NCBI RefSeq assembly: GCF_007860105.1 | Contig: NZ_SJPU01000006.1 | Coordinates: forward strand, 1 to 64,000 | Source of the DNA: Allorhodopirellula heiligendammensis | GTDB taxonomy: Bacteria; Planctomycetota; Planctomycetia; Pirellulales; Pirellulaceae | Reading direction: 5' to 3' | Length of the DNA: 64,000 nt | Shown: piece by piece, positions 54,082-63,575 of the stretch | How positions within the stretch are numbered: position 1 is the stretch's first letter | How the letters are laid out: every line of letters begins with the position of its first letter | Translations under genes and position numbers: made by a program | Notes under the pieces: generated by a model | Told to the model about the DNA's origin: nothing | Databases searched by the model: none | What the model saw: only the letters and a program-made list of their open reading frames with translations

Positions 54082-54127
54082 GGGCGGGGGCAGGGGCGGG
54101 GGTGGGGGGAAAGAGGGAGGGTGCGGG
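54082..54127 (+). other. G-rich tract with quadruplex-forming potential
   Basis: The plus strand carries at least seven runs of three or more G in 46 bp (GGG, GGGGG, GGGG, GGGGG, GGGGGG, GGG, GGG, GGG) with short linkers. It lies immediately upstream of the purU start codon, on the template strand for that gene. Confidence 0.75.
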
Positions 54128-54257
54128 CATTTTTGAATTCTAGCTCAAATCTGCCGGTACAGCGGAGCGCGGTCTCGTATTGGCCGGCAATTGCGCTATC
54201 ATGAGAGGAATCGACTCGGCGTATCCAGACCATTCTTCTCCGCGGCATCATTCGGTG

Positions 54258-54761
54258 ATGATCCAAATGGCAAAATCAACAGCAAAACTAGATTCCTCAC
54301 CCGCCACGGTGCGGCAGCGGATTCGGCGCCGGAGTGATCTGCCCAAGGGTGAAAGTCTCTGTGATCACTGCACCGCCAAATGCTGCCACTATTTCGCGTT
54401 GCCGATCGATGAACCGGTCTCGCGAAAAGATTTTGATTTTATTCGTTGGTACCTACTCCATGATCGAGCCAGCGTGTTTGTCGATGAGGAGACCTGGTAC
54501 CTACTGGTCCATACCACATGCAAGCATTTGCAGGCGGACAACCGTTGCGGAATCTATGAGACCCGCCCGCAGATTTGCCGCGAATACACGACAGACGATT
54601 GTGAGTTTGATGACGACTGGTGTTACGAACGATACTTTGAGACCCCCGAGCAGATCGATGAGTACGCGGACGCACTGTTTGGTCCTCAGTTCGAACAGGT
54701 GGGACTCCGCAAGCAGGATATGATCCGCAGTCGTCGCCCCACCGGTCTACCGGTCGTGTGA
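54258..54761 (+). CDS. YkgJ-family cysteine-cluster protein
   Basis: About 167 residues. The zinc/iron-chelating motif of the family is seen as CDHCTAKCCHYFALPID, followed by the typical CKHLQADNRCGIYETRPQICREY and a further Cys in DDCEFDDDWCYERYF. Such proteins bind metal clusters of unknown use. The start is uncertain: ATGs at 54201, 54258 and 54267 and a TTG at 54180 are in frame; 54258 is used as the first with a plausible distance from the promoter-like TATCAT near 54195. Confidence 0.85.
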   Translation: MIQMAKSTAKLDSSPATVRQRIRRRSDLPKGESLCDHCTAKCCHYFALPIDEPVSRKDFDFIRWYLLHDRASVFVDEETWYLLVHTTCKHLQADNRCGIYETRPQICREYTTDDCEFDDDWCYERYFETPEQIDEYADALFGPQFEQVGLRKQDMIRSRRPTGLPVV

Positions 54762-54851
54762 GTGCCCCTTGTAACCGGACCGTTCCGTCGGTCCAGGTTC
54801 CTACGAAATATTCCCTTAATAACGCCGCGATCGGTCGATCAAGAAATCAAG

Positions 54852-57089
54852 ATGGCTACTACACCGAGGACGTCGACGCACGAGGGTCAAACCCCGTCCG
54901 CTCGCGAAATACTTGCTCAGGTGTGGGGATTCGACGACTTCCGACCGATGCAGGACGAAGCCGTCAACGACGTGATTGCCGGCCGTGACAGCGTCGTGGT
55001 GTTGCCCACTGGCGGCGGAAAGTCACTCTGCTACCAAGTCCCGGCATTGGTTCGTGAGGGGATGGCCGTCGTCGTCTCACCGCTGATCTCGTTGATGAAA
55101 GACCAGGTCGATGCGTTGGTGAGTAACGGTGTCGCGGCGGCCCTGGTCAACAGCACTCAAAGCGACGAGCAAAAGCGTGAAACCGCCGCCCGAATCCGCA
55201 GCGGAGAAATTCGGTTGCTCTATCTCGCTCCCGAGCGGCTACTGACCAACCGCACTCTTGATTTCCTAACCACGATCCCGATTTCATTTTTCGCGATCGA
55301 TGAAGCTCACTGCGTCAGCAATTGGGGACACGATTTTCGTCCAGAGTACCGCGGTTTGCGAATCTTGAAACAGCGGTTTCCACATGCTTCCGTTCACGCC
55401 TTCACGGCCACGGCATCGGAGCGGGTGCGTGAGGATATTGCCGGGCAATTGGAACTCCGCGATCCGCATATCTTAGTCGGCAGCTTCGATCGCCCCAACT
55501 TGACCTACCGCATGCTCCGTCGTGACAACGCGCTGAGGCAGATCATGAGCGTCGTCGAACAGCATCCCGGTGAGTCCGGGATCGTGTACTGCATCACGCG
55601 GAAGGAAGTCGAACAGACCTCGGCAGCGCTTGCTGCCGAGGGCGTCTCGGTCCGCCCCTACCATGCCGGACTCGACGATCTGACACGACATGGAAATCAG
55701 GAAGCATTCATACGTGAGCAGGTGGACGTGATCGTAGCTACGGTTGCGTTCGGGATGGGCATTGACAAATCGAATGTGCGGTTCGTCGTTCATGCGGGCA
55801 TGCCCAAATCGATCGAGCACTACCAGCAAGAGAGTGGACGAGCGGGACGAGACGGCTTACCGTCACAGTGCACTCTCCTGTACAACGGTGGTGATCTGAT
55901 GACGTGGAAACGCATCCTTGAAATGGGTGATCGATCCAACTTTGACGAGGCCATGGCGAACGTAAACTCAATGGCTGCCTTGTGCTCGGGCGTTCAGTGC
56001 CGTCATGCCGCCATCGTCAACTATTTCGGTCAAGAATTCGATGTTGAGAACTGCAATGCCTGCGATGTCTGTCTGGGCGAGCTCGACATGGTGGAGGATC
56101 CGATCACCCTCGCGCAAAAAATTCTCTCCAACGTCGTGCGACTGCAGGAGCGGTTTGGGGTGGCCTACAACGTCAAGGTACTGACGGGATCACGAGATCA
56201 GAAAATCACCAGTGCCGGGCACGATCAACTCAGCACCCATAATCTGCTCGGCAACGAGTCGACGGCCAACGTCCGGACCTGGATCGAACAATTGATCTCC
56301 CAAGGGTTTCTCGAGCGAACGGGCGAGTTCAACGTCTTGCGATTGACACCGCCGGGCCGCGACCTATTGCGACGCCAGGGAACGGTGACCTTGACTCGCG
56401 CAGCCCCCGCTTCCGCTGGCCGCCCCTCAGCACGCTCAACAGCGGACTCGTGGGAGGGTGTCGATCGTGGCTTGTTCGATTTGCTCCGCGCAAAACGAAG
56501 TGAGTTGGCCACCGAGCAAAACGTACCCGCCTATATTGTCTTCGGCGACGCTGTCCTTCGCGATCTCGCCCGGCTGCGCCCCACATCGCTCGCAGGTCTC
56601 GCGCAAATTCGCGGTATTGGTGAACGCAAACTGAAGGAGTATGGCGAGATTTTTCTCAACGAGATCGATGCGTATTGCCAACAGCACGAGGTGCCGCGGG
56701 ACATGGTCATCCCACAGGACCACTCGCTTGCTGCCCCAGCGGCTGCCAAGCCGAAAAGCATGAAGGGCGCTATTGCTCAACGCGAGGCGGATGCCTGCTT
56801 TGCACAAGGTCAATCAATCGAAGCCGTCGCAGCAAAGATGGGACGAGCTCAGTCGACTGTGCGAGGTTATTTGAACAATTATATCCGCGACGCCAACATC
56901 ACCGACCCATCGCCATGGGTTTCCACGCAGAAGACGACGGCAATCGAAGCGGCCATTCACGCGAGCGAGGATGGCCGGCTCAAGCCAATATTTGAAGCCG
57001 TCGAAGCTGACCAGACGATTCGCGAGCCAGTCGGCTACGACGACATCCGCATCGTGGTGAGCTGTTGGCAGAACCGATCGGATCGGTGA
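54852..57089 (+). CDS. recQ: RecQ-type ATP-dependent DNA helicase
   Basis: A 745-residue 3'-5' helicase used in recombination and fork repair. Helicase motifs include Walker A LPTGGGKSLCYQVP, DEAH in FFAIDEAHCVSNWGHDFRPEYRGL, and VI QESGRAGRDG. The RQC zinc-binding part (CRHAAIVNYF...NCNACDVC) and the HRDC domain (about 560-625) follow, and the end carries a helix-turn-helix (IEAVAAKMGRAQSTVRGYL), as in some bacterial RecQ homologs. The ATG at 54852 is used; the longer frame has no support. Confidence 0.96.
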   Translation: MATTPRTSTHEGQTPSAREILAQVWGFDDFRPMQDEAVNDVIAGRDSVVVLPTGGGKSLCYQVPALVREGMAVVVSPLISLMKDQVDALVSNGVAAALVNSTQSDEQKRETAARIRSGEIRLLYLAPERLLTNRTLDFLTTIPISFFAIDEAHCVSNWGHDFRPEYRGLRILKQRFPHASVHAFTATASERVREDIAGQLELRDPHILVGSFDRPNLTYRMLRRDNALRQIMSVVEQHPGESGIVYCITRKEVEQTSAALAAEGVSVRPYHAGLDDLTRHGNQEAFIREQVDVIVATVAFGMGIDKSNVRFVVHAGMPKSIEHYQQESGRAGRDGLPSQCTLLYNGGDLMTWKRILEMGDRSNFDEAMANVNSMAALCSGVQCRHAAIVNYFGQEFDVENCNACDVCLGELDMVEDPITLAQKILSNVVRLQERFGVAYNVKVLTGSRDQKITSAGHDQLSTHNLLGNESTANVRTWIEQLISQGFLERTGEFNVLRLTPPGRDLLRRQGTVTLTRAAPASAGRPSARSTADSWEGVDRGLFDLLRAKRSELATEQNVPAYIVFGDAVLRDLARLRPTSLAGLAQIRGIGERKLKEYGEIFLNEIDAYCQQHEVPRDMVIPQDHSLAAPAAAKPKSMKGAIAQREADACFAQGQSIEAVAAKMGRAQSTVRGYLNNYIRDANITDPSPWVSTQKTTAIEAAIHASEDGRLKPIFEAVEADQTIREPVGYDDIRIVVSCWQNRSDR

Positions 57090-57356
57090 AAAATCCACCC
57101 CGCGATGCCTGGGGCTGGTTCAGTCTTACCCCGTGGCCATACAGCCGGTTCTCAGACCCGGAGGGGATTGCTGCGACTGTCCAGGCCAATGCACGGATTA
57201 CTTTGTTGAGCTCGCAGGCGGAGGGAGACCGATGTCGACGGTTCGTTGGATTGCGGGTACGTTTTCACGACGTAGATTGTCGCTCCCAGGGCCGCGCCGC
57301 CAGTGATGATCCATTAATCTATGTTTTCATCTCATATTTACTCAATCGCACCAGTC

Positions 57357-58163
57357 ATGTTTGCACTCTGTAACGAAACTTTCCGCGACACGCCGCTTTC
57401 CGATGCAGTCCGCTTGACGGCCGACCTTGGCTATACCGGCTGGGAAGTCGCTCCCTTCATGCTGGCCGATCACGTTGATGCGATCGGACGGGAGCAGCGG
57501 GCTGAGTATCGCAAGACCGTCGAGGACGCGGGTCTGAAGATCATCGGTCTGCACTGGTTGCTCGCCGGCACGCAGGGCTTGCATTTGACGACACAGGATG
57601 CGTCGGTGCGACAAAACACAGCGGACTATCTGAAGAGTTTGGCCCGGTTGTGCGGGGACTTGGGGGGAAACCTGATGGTGCTCGGTTCGCCACAGCAGCG
57701 CAACCGCACCGAAGGGCAAACGCCTGAACTCGCGATGGCGAATGCAGCCGAGGTACTGCGGCAAGTCGTCCCCACCTTGCATGAGCAAAACGTGCGGATT
57801 GCTGTCGAGCCGCTTGGTCCCGAAGAAGGTGATTTCCTCAATACTGCCGACGAAGCCTGCGAACTGATCGATGCGGTCGGCGACCCCAGCATCGGATTGC
57901 ATCTTGACGTCAAGGCCATGAGCACCGAAGCGGAGCCAATCGAGCAGGTCATCCGTCAGCACGCCGACCGGATGATCCACTTTCACGCCAACGACCCCAA
58001 CCGCCTGGGGCCAGGAATGGGCGACGTCAAATTTGAACCAATCCTGCAAGCACTGCGTGACGTGAACTACGATGGCTGGATCAGCGTCGAAGTGTTCGAC
58101 TATTCACCTGGGGCTGAAACGCTGGCGAGAGAAAGTATCCGCAACCTGCGGGCAGCAAGTTAA
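57357..58163 (+). CDS. Sugar phosphate isomerase/epimerase (AP endonuclease family 2)
   Basis: A 268-residue TIM-barrel enzyme. The family's metal-binding residues are seen in VEPLGPEEGDFLN, GLHLDVKAMSTEAE, HFHANDPNRLGPGMGDVKFEPIL and ISVEVFDYSPGAE. Members isomerise or epimerise sugars such as hydroxypyruvate, myo-inosose or xylose. The substrate is unknown. The ATG at 57357 is preferred; the frame also offers 57321. Its stop codon overlaps the convergent TraB-type gene in a shared TTAA. Confidence 0.9.
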   Translation: MFALCNETFRDTPLSDAVRLTADLGYTGWEVAPFMLADHVDAIGREQRAEYRKTVEDAGLKIIGLHWLLAGTQGLHLTTQDASVRQNTADYLKSLARLCGDLGGNLMVLGSPQQRNRTEGQTPELAMANAAEVLRQVVPTLHEQNVRIAVEPLGPEEGDFLNTADEACELIDAVGDPSIGLHLDVKAMSTEAEPIEQVIRQHADRMIHFHANDPNRLGPGMGDVKFEPILQALRDVNYDGWISVEVFDYSPGAETLARESIRNLRAAS

Positions 58164-59152
58164 TTCCTGGTCAAGTCCCACGCGTCGAACCACGTCGTGT
58201 CGGTCGGTTGCATGTCGAATTTTGCCTCGAGTCGCTCAGCCATGTCCACGAGGTGGCCCGCGCCGTAAAAAACGGCGACCGAATTGGCACCCTCGTCAAG
58301 TTCTTCTTTCAAAATTTGAAATGCTTTTCGATTACGGCCTTTGATAATCGTATTTTCACCGTTGGCGTCGCTGACGCCGGCGGTCACCAATTCGATATCC
58401 AAGAGTTGAGACGCCATGGCCTGTTTAAGCATCTTAGCGCGATCTTTGCTGAAGAATGCCATGATGAGGTCGACGTCGCCGCCTTTGGCTTGGGTTGCCA
58501 TCCCTGCTCCCATCATCCGGGCGACCATTTTCCAAACACTGTCGCCCCGTCGCTCAAGGTCTTTGACGAATTCATCGGGGCTCATATCCGCATGGCGAAA
58601 ATTTTCAGCCATATAATCGATTTTTTCGAGCTGATATTCAAGATGAAGCATATCCTTCATCCCGCTTTGCATTGACGAGAGCAGCGAACGACGCTGCTGC
58701 AAATCTTCAGGGCGGATGCGTGTTCCGTCGGGAGCCACCAGTTCGTAGAGCACCTTGTCGTAGCTGCTAAGTTGCTCTTTGAGCGCCTGGTAATACTCTG
58801 CTTGGCCTACGTGGATCACTCCCACGAGATCGACGCTCTGCCCCTCGTAAGCCGTATCGGGCTTCCCTTCGAAGTGAACGATCGCCGTTTGCAGAGCAAC
58901 GGGAGTCCCGTCTGCGTCACGCTTGATACGAACATATTGACTGGCGTCTGCTTCGTCGCCGTCTGTTGCTGGCGAGTCAGGCCCCGCTTCGAGCGGGCCG
59001 TCGGATTCCTCGCTGGCAGCGGCCGACTGCTCTGCTGGAACCGGCGGAGCCACGTTGTCCTGCGCCATGGCGATACGCGCCGCAGCGAGCTGCCATCCGA
59101 TCAGCAGGATCGTTCCGGCGATGCAAACAATTTTTTTAAGGTAACTCGGCAC
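58160..59152 (-). CDS. Secreted TraB/GumN-type protein
   Basis: About 330 residues. A signal peptide begins the protein (about 1-30, VPSYLKKIVCIAGTILLIGWQLAAARIAMAQ). After an acidic linker, the TraB fold is seen: VDLVGVIHVGQAEYYQALKEQL, YDKVLYELVAPDG and the end motif VAVFYGAGHLVDMAERL. The family resembles haem-uptake ChaN/Tiki-like hydrolases; the substrate is unknown. The start is a GTG at 59152 with GGAG 7 nt upstream on the minus strand; the longer frame to 59467 lacks a signal at its start and would overlap the divergent gene. Confidence 0.82.
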   Translation of the reverse strand: MPSYLKKIVCIAGTILLIGWQLAAARIAMAQDNVAPPVPAEQSAAASEESDGPLEAGPDSPATDGDEADASQYVRIKRDADGTPVALQTAIVHFEGKPDTAYEGQSVDLVGVIHVGQAEYYQALKEQLSSYDKVLYELVAPDGTRIRPEDLQQRRSLLSSMQSGMKDMLHLEYQLEKIDYMAENFRHADMSPDEFVKDLERRGDSVWKMVARMMGAGMATQAKGGDVDLIMAFFSKDRAKMLKQAMASQLLDIELVTAGVSDANGENTIIKGRNRKAFQILKEELDEGANSVAVFYGAGHLVDMAERLEAKFDMQPTDTTWFDAWDLTRN

Positions 59153-59443
59153 GCGGGTACTCCGGTAGCGGGATTTCGTGATAAACTCGAATAGATACCA
59201 TCCTAGCACACACCAATCCATTTTCGGATAGCTCTGGACGGGTAATCGTCGCGGTTTCCACTGGGGTGTTGCATTGCCTCGAGTGGACACATGAAGCCAT
59301 CGTCGCCAAAGCAATTTAGCGTACGTGCCCTCGCGGCGAGCCTGTCTGCGACGCAAATCGAGCCTGGAAAACAATTGGCGCGTAAATTGCTGACGATGGC
59401 CTTCGCAACGTGATTTCCAGGCCCTTGCGACGAAAGTACATCC

Positions 59444-60877
59444 ATGTCCACCGCACCACTTCACCACCCGTTGACCGATTCATTCCCACGCCGCGGACAC
59501 TCTGAGAATACTGCTTGGTCGGGGTCGGTTGGCTCGACCGATGTCAGTCAGGTCTCGCGGCGAACCTGGTGGTGCATGTTTTTCGCGAGTACCACGGCGC
59601 TGCTCACCAGTGCCTACCTGGCCTGGTCCTCCCTCACATCATCGCCCATCGCCGGCTGTAGCGGAGGAAGTGTGTTTGATTGCAACCACGTTCTCCACAG
59701 TCGTTGGTCTTCAGTAATGTCGATTCCCGTCAGTCTGCCCGCGATGGCTACTCACGGTCTCATTCTGGGAATGCTGTGTTGGAACGCGACGACGGCTCGC
59801 AGCTCACAGATTCGTTGGCGATTAGTCGGTTTCGCTGCGTTGCTCGCCGGCGGCGCAGCAGTTTGGTTCACCGGTTTGCAGATTTTTGCCCTGGGGCACC
59901 TCTGCAAATACTGTTTGGTGGCCCACGCTGGCGGTCTCGTCGTCGCGGGGGCGTTCCTCTACAGTCGTCCTGTTTCAAAGACGGCGTTGAAGTGGATTAC
60001 CTTGGCGGCAGCTGGTTCACTGGCGGGCTTGATTGGTGTGCAATATGCCGCAGAGCCACCGCAAACTTTCGAAATTATCGAATATGACACGCCGCAGCCT
60101 GCTGTGATTGATCCGGCCGTGCCAGCGAGCGACGAGGGGATGGGCGATGATGATTTCTTCGCCCCCCCAGCATCGGCAAACCTGCAGTCCGCACTCGAAC
60201 TCCGCATCGACCGCTGGCAATCCGAGTCGCTGCCTCGGCTCGTCAACGCAATTGCAAATCCCGCGACACTCTTGATGGCTCAGGTGGAGGCGGCGCCGGA
60301 AAAAACCAAAGCGACGGCGACGATCCTCAATGGCATCAAACTCCATACCGACGCGTGGCCGTTGGTGGGCGACCCCGACGCAAAGATGGTGTTCGTGGAA
60401 ATGTTCGACTACACGTGTTCACACTGCCAGGAAACTCATAAGTCGCTCGCCGCCGCTTGCAAACACTTCGGCGACGACCTCGCTGTGATCACATTGCCGG
60501 TCCCCATGGACCAGAGTTGCAATTCAACGGTCCGCTCCACGTCGGCGGAACATCGTGATGCCTGCAATCTCGCCAAGCTCGCCGTCGCGGTTTGGCTGGT
60601 GGATCATGCGAAGTTTGCCGAGTTCCATGACTACTTGTTCGAGTCCAAACCGAACTACGCAGCAGCGTTGACTCATGCGTCGACCGTTGTCGACAAGGAC
60701 AAACTTGACAGCGTGCTAGCTGGTACAGTGCCGAGCGATTACATCAGCAAACACGTCTCGCTCTATAAGCGGGCGGGTGCTGGCACGATTCCAAAGATGC
60801 TGTTTCCCCGCACGACCACCGTCGGCGCAGTGTCATCCTCGCAAACGTTGATCGACATGATCAATCGCTACCTGTGA
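59444..60877 (+). CDS. Fused vitamin-K-epoxide-reductase-type and DsbA-type oxidoreductase
   Basis: A 477-residue membrane protein. Four or five helices carry the VKOR features: a Cys pair C72...C80 in GCSGGSVFDC and the redox CxxC C154-K-Y-C157 in ALGHLCKYCLV. A linker (about 200-290) leads to a thioredoxin/DsbA domain with C325-S-H-C328 in FDYTCSHCQETH. VKOR regenerates the oxidised state of its fused DsbA-like partner, which forms disulfides in exported proteins. This fits the many Cys-rich exported proteins in the window. It starts at the ATG at 59444. Confidence 0.93.
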   Translation: MSTAPLHHPLTDSFPRRGHSENTAWSGSVGSTDVSQVSRRTWWCMFFASTTALLTSAYLAWSSLTSSPIAGCSGGSVFDCNHVLHSRWSSVMSIPVSLPAMATHGLILGMLCWNATTARSSQIRWRLVGFAALLAGGAAVWFTGLQIFALGHLCKYCLVAHAGGLVVAGAFLYSRPVSKTALKWITLAAAGSLAGLIGVQYAAEPPQTFEIIEYDTPQPAVIDPAVPASDEGMGDDDFFAPPASANLQSALELRIDRWQSESLPRLVNAIANPATLLMAQVEAAPEKTKATATILNGIKLHTDAWPLVGDPDAKMVFVEMFDYTCSHCQETHKSLAAACKHFGDDLAVITLPVPMDQSCNSTVRSTSAEHRDACNLAKLAVAVWLVDHAKFAEFHDYLFESKPNYAAALTHASTVVDKDKLDSVLAGTVPSDYISKHVSLYKRAGAGTIPKMLFPRTTTVGAVSSSQTLIDMINRYL

Positions 60878-61807
60878 TCAGTCGATGAACCGTCGGGTAA
60901 TGTCGCTGTAAGCGTCAACCCGGCGGTCTCGCAAAAACGGCCAGTGGGTGCGGACAACATCCATTTCAGCTAGCTGACAGTCTGCTGTGATCACTTGATC
61001 GCTGTGGTCATCGCCGCGAGATAAAATTTCGCCCCGAGGTGACACGATAAACGAGTTACCCCAAAACTCGACTTGTCCCTCGATTCCAACTCGGTTGGGC
61101 GCCCCTAAGAAAATGCCGTTGGCGATCGCATGAGCACGCATGCTGGTCATCCATGCATCAAGCTGGCCGGCACCGTACTCGTCTTTCTCCTCGTCAATCC
61201 AGCCAATGGCCGTGGGATACAGCAGGATGTCCGCACCGGCGAGTGCGAATAAACGGGCCGCTTCGGGATACCACTGGTCCCAGCAAATCCCCACCCCTAA
61301 CTTGGCGTACCGCGTCGTGATGATATTGAAGCCATTGGGGCGATCTCGGGGTACGTCGATATCGCGACGCGCCACATCACCGGGAGCGAAATAAAATTTC
61401 TCATAGTACAGTGGATCGTCAGGAATGTGCATCTTGCGATACATGCCGGCAATCGAACCGTCGGCATCGAGCACGACCACGCTATTGTGATAGACTCCTG
61501 CGGCGCGTTTCTCGAATAGCGGGCAAACGATTACCACCTCCAGTCGACGGGCCAGTTCGGCGAGCGCATCGGTAGTCTTGCCCGGTATCGACTCGGCGAG
61601 ATCAAACATCCGATGATCTTCGGCTTGACAGGGGTAGCAGGTTGCAAATAGCTCCTGCAGACAAATCACGTGGCCACCCTGTCGGGCGGCCGGATCGACA
61701 GATTCGGCGGCCTGTTCGACCAATTCCGTGGCGGCAGCCATGGTGTCAGAATGGTTTCCTCGCCAGCGCATTTGCACCAGCGACAATTTCACAGCGGATG
61801 AATTCAT
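60878..61807 (-). CDS. Carbon-nitrogen hydrolase (N-carbamoylputrescine amidase-like)
   Basis: A 309-residue nitrilase-superfamily enzyme. The catalytic triad is visible: E52 in CLQELF, K125 in YRKMHIPD and C175 in GICWDQWYPE. The YYEKFYFAPGD and PTAIGW segments match N-carbamoylputrescine amidases (AguB), the last step of putrescine synthesis from agmatine. Its stop codon directly abuts the convergent VKOR gene. Its ATG lies 4 bp from the divergent bioD start, so the two promoters must lie inside the opposite gene or overlap. Confidence 0.9.
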   Translation of the reverse strand: MNSSAVKLSLVQMRWRGNHSDTMAAATELVEQAAESVDPAARQGGHVICLQELFATCYPCQAEDHRMFDLAESIPGKTTDALAELARRLEVVIVCPLFEKRAAGVYHNSVVVLDADGSIAGMYRKMHIPDDPLYYEKFYFAPGDVARRDIDVPRDRPNGFNIITTRYAKLGVGICWDQWYPEAARLFALAGADILLYPTAIGWIDEEKDEYGAGQLDAWMTSMRAHAIANGIFLGAPNRVGIEGQVEFWGNSFIVSPRGEILSRGDDHSDQVITADCQLAEMDVVRTHWPFLRDRRVDAYSDITRRFID

Positions 61808-61811
61808 AGCG

Positions 61812-62501
61812 ATGGAAGTCTATTTTGTAACGGGGACCGGTACCGATGTCGGTAAAACATACTGCGCGGCCCAATTTGTTGAAACGTGCCGTGCTGCGGG
61901 CAGGCGCGTCGGTGTCTACAAACCGGTAGCGAGTGGTTGTGAACTCGGTGACGACGGCGAGCGACTCGCCAGCGACGCCAGCGTTCTATGGCATGCCGCA
62001 GGGTGCCCGAGCACGTTGGACCAGGTTTGTCCGCAGCGGTTCATCGCGCCACTGGCGCCCCCTCAAGCCGCGATCGCCGAAGGCGTGGAGGTTGACCAAA
62101 CATTGCTGATGACCGGTGTCGAGGCATGGGCGGCCGGTGGTGAGGACGCCTCCCAACACCCATCGACGGTATTCGATGTGCTTGTCATCGAAGGAGCTGG
62201 CGGCTTGTTCAGCCCTCTCGCCACCTCGCTGCTCAACATCGATTTTGCACTGCAACTGAAGGAGCGATTCCCCCAGATGTACGTGGTGCTAATCGCAAGA
62301 AACCGCTTGGGTGTGATCCACGAATGCGTCGCCACAGTTCGCGCCGCAATTGCGACGGGGTTGAGCATCGACAAAATCGTGTTGAATGAATTTGCAAACG
62401 AGGCGGATGAATCGATTGCCACTAATAGTCAACAGGTTGAACATTGGACGGGCTGTCCCGTGGCGGAGATGTCGCTTGAGACCATTGTCCCGAGCGAGTA
62501 G
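61812..62501 (+). CDS. bioD: Dethiobiotin synthetase
   Basis: A 229-residue enzyme of biotin synthesis that closes the ureido ring of 7,8-diaminopelargonate. The P-loop GTGTDVGKT (residues 8-16) is clear, followed by GVYKPVASGC, the nucleotide-binding ALAPPQAAI and VIEGAGGLFSPL. No other biotin gene lies nearby. The ATG at 61812 is used; a longer frame would overlap the divergent amidase gene. Only 4 bp separate the two start codons. Confidence 0.93.
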   Translation: MEVYFVTGTGTDVGKTYCAAQFVETCRAAGRRVGVYKPVASGCELGDDGERLASDASVLWHAAGCPSTLDQVCPQRFIAPLAPPQAAIAEGVEVDQTLLMTGVEAWAAGGEDASQHPSTVFDVLVIEGAGGLFSPLATSLLNIDFALQLKERFPQMYVVLIARNRLGVIHECVATVRAAIATGLSIDKIVLNEFANEADESIATNSQQVEHWTGCPVAEMSLETIVPSE

Positions 62502-62597
62502 TTTGGCGATAGATGGTCGGCTCGAGAGACGCGGACCAGCGCCAGTCGCCCGGTATGGTAAAGAGTTGGCGGACGGTCGCGATCCCGACCGAGTTGG

Positions 62598-63575
62598 TCA
62601 TCCACACATCACATCGGACTCTTGAGATCGTGTTTCCTGCGCGTGACGAAATCGGTGCCGCGTGAGTTGTTCCCATGCTGCATCGCGACCGCAGTTCATG
62701 AGCCGCTCAGGCCTTCGGAAATCAAACCACGCGACTTCGGCAAGATCAGGACGAATATGAATATTCGCCCATTGCGATTTTTCTCGGCGTAAGATTTGTT
62801 CTCCGATATCTTGCATGCGCATCATCACATCGAGGGCTGATTCGAAGTTTTCGATGCGAGCATTGTGCTGGCCGATATCAATTGCGATCGTCATGTCGGT
62901 GGCATACGCGCTGGCCACCGTACTGGGGATGGAATCAACGACGCCGATATCACACAACAGCATCCCATTGTGCTCCACCGGAGGAAAAATTCCGGGCAAG
63001 GCCATCGATGCATGAATTGCGGTGCGTAGTGAACCCGACTCCAGTACCACCCGGTGACCACTGCGGAGGTCAGCGGCGACAATACTCATGGGCGTAGGCA
63101 GATCCGAAAAATCGATGTCGGGAACGAGTTCATCGATGGACGTGGCCAAGATCACACCAGGCATCAGCGACTGCTGGGTAACCGCACGGGTTAACCGGCG
63201 GTGAGCTGAGTAGAGATACTTGGCGCGTTCATACCACGCGACGATACCGGTCGACGGGTTCTCATCCGACACCCCTGTCGAACCGAATAGCTGAGCCTGA
63301 TGGCGTCGAAATTCTGGTGAAGTGAGAAACCTAATCACACGAGACTGAACTCGGCGGATGTCCGTTTCGAGGGAGCACATGGCGCCAATCAACGCTCCGA
63401 TACTGACACCGACGTAACGCTCCGGGTGAATTTCGGTCTGGGTAATTGCTTCCAAAGCACCGAGGTGTGCCAGTCCTCTTGCCCCGCCACCGCCCAATGC
63501 GATCACCGCACTGCGTCGGCGAGAAAAAGGTGCCTTGGGAAGTGGAAGGAAAGGAAGGAAATCGCGAAAATTCAT
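62598..63575 (-). CDS. Patatin-like phospholipase
   Basis: A 325-residue lipase of the patatin family. The oxyanion hole is GGGGARGLAHLGAL, the nucleophile is S58 in YVGVSIGAL (GxSxG) and the catalytic aspartate is D209 in CDIGVVDSIP, where DIG replaces DGG. Such enzymes release fatty acids from lipids. The ATG at 63575 overlaps the stop of the upstream partial gene as ATGA, so they are translationally coupled; the longer frame has no support. Confidence 0.92.
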   Translation of the reverse strand: MNFRDFLPFLPLPKAPFSRRRSAVIALGGGGARGLAHLGALEAITQTEIHPERYVGVSIGALIGAMCSLETDIRRVQSRVIRFLTSPEFRRHQAQLFGSTGVSDENPSTGIVAWYERAKYLYSAHRRLTRAVTQQSLMPGVILATSIDELVPDIDFSDLPTPMSIVAADLRSGHRVVLESGSLRTAIHASMALPGIFPPVEHNGMLLCDIGVVDSIPSTVASAYATDMTIAIDIGQHNARIENFESALDVMMRMQDIGEQILRREKSQWANIHIRPDLAEVAWFDFRRPERLMNCGRDAAWEQLTRHRFRHAQETRSQESDVMCG

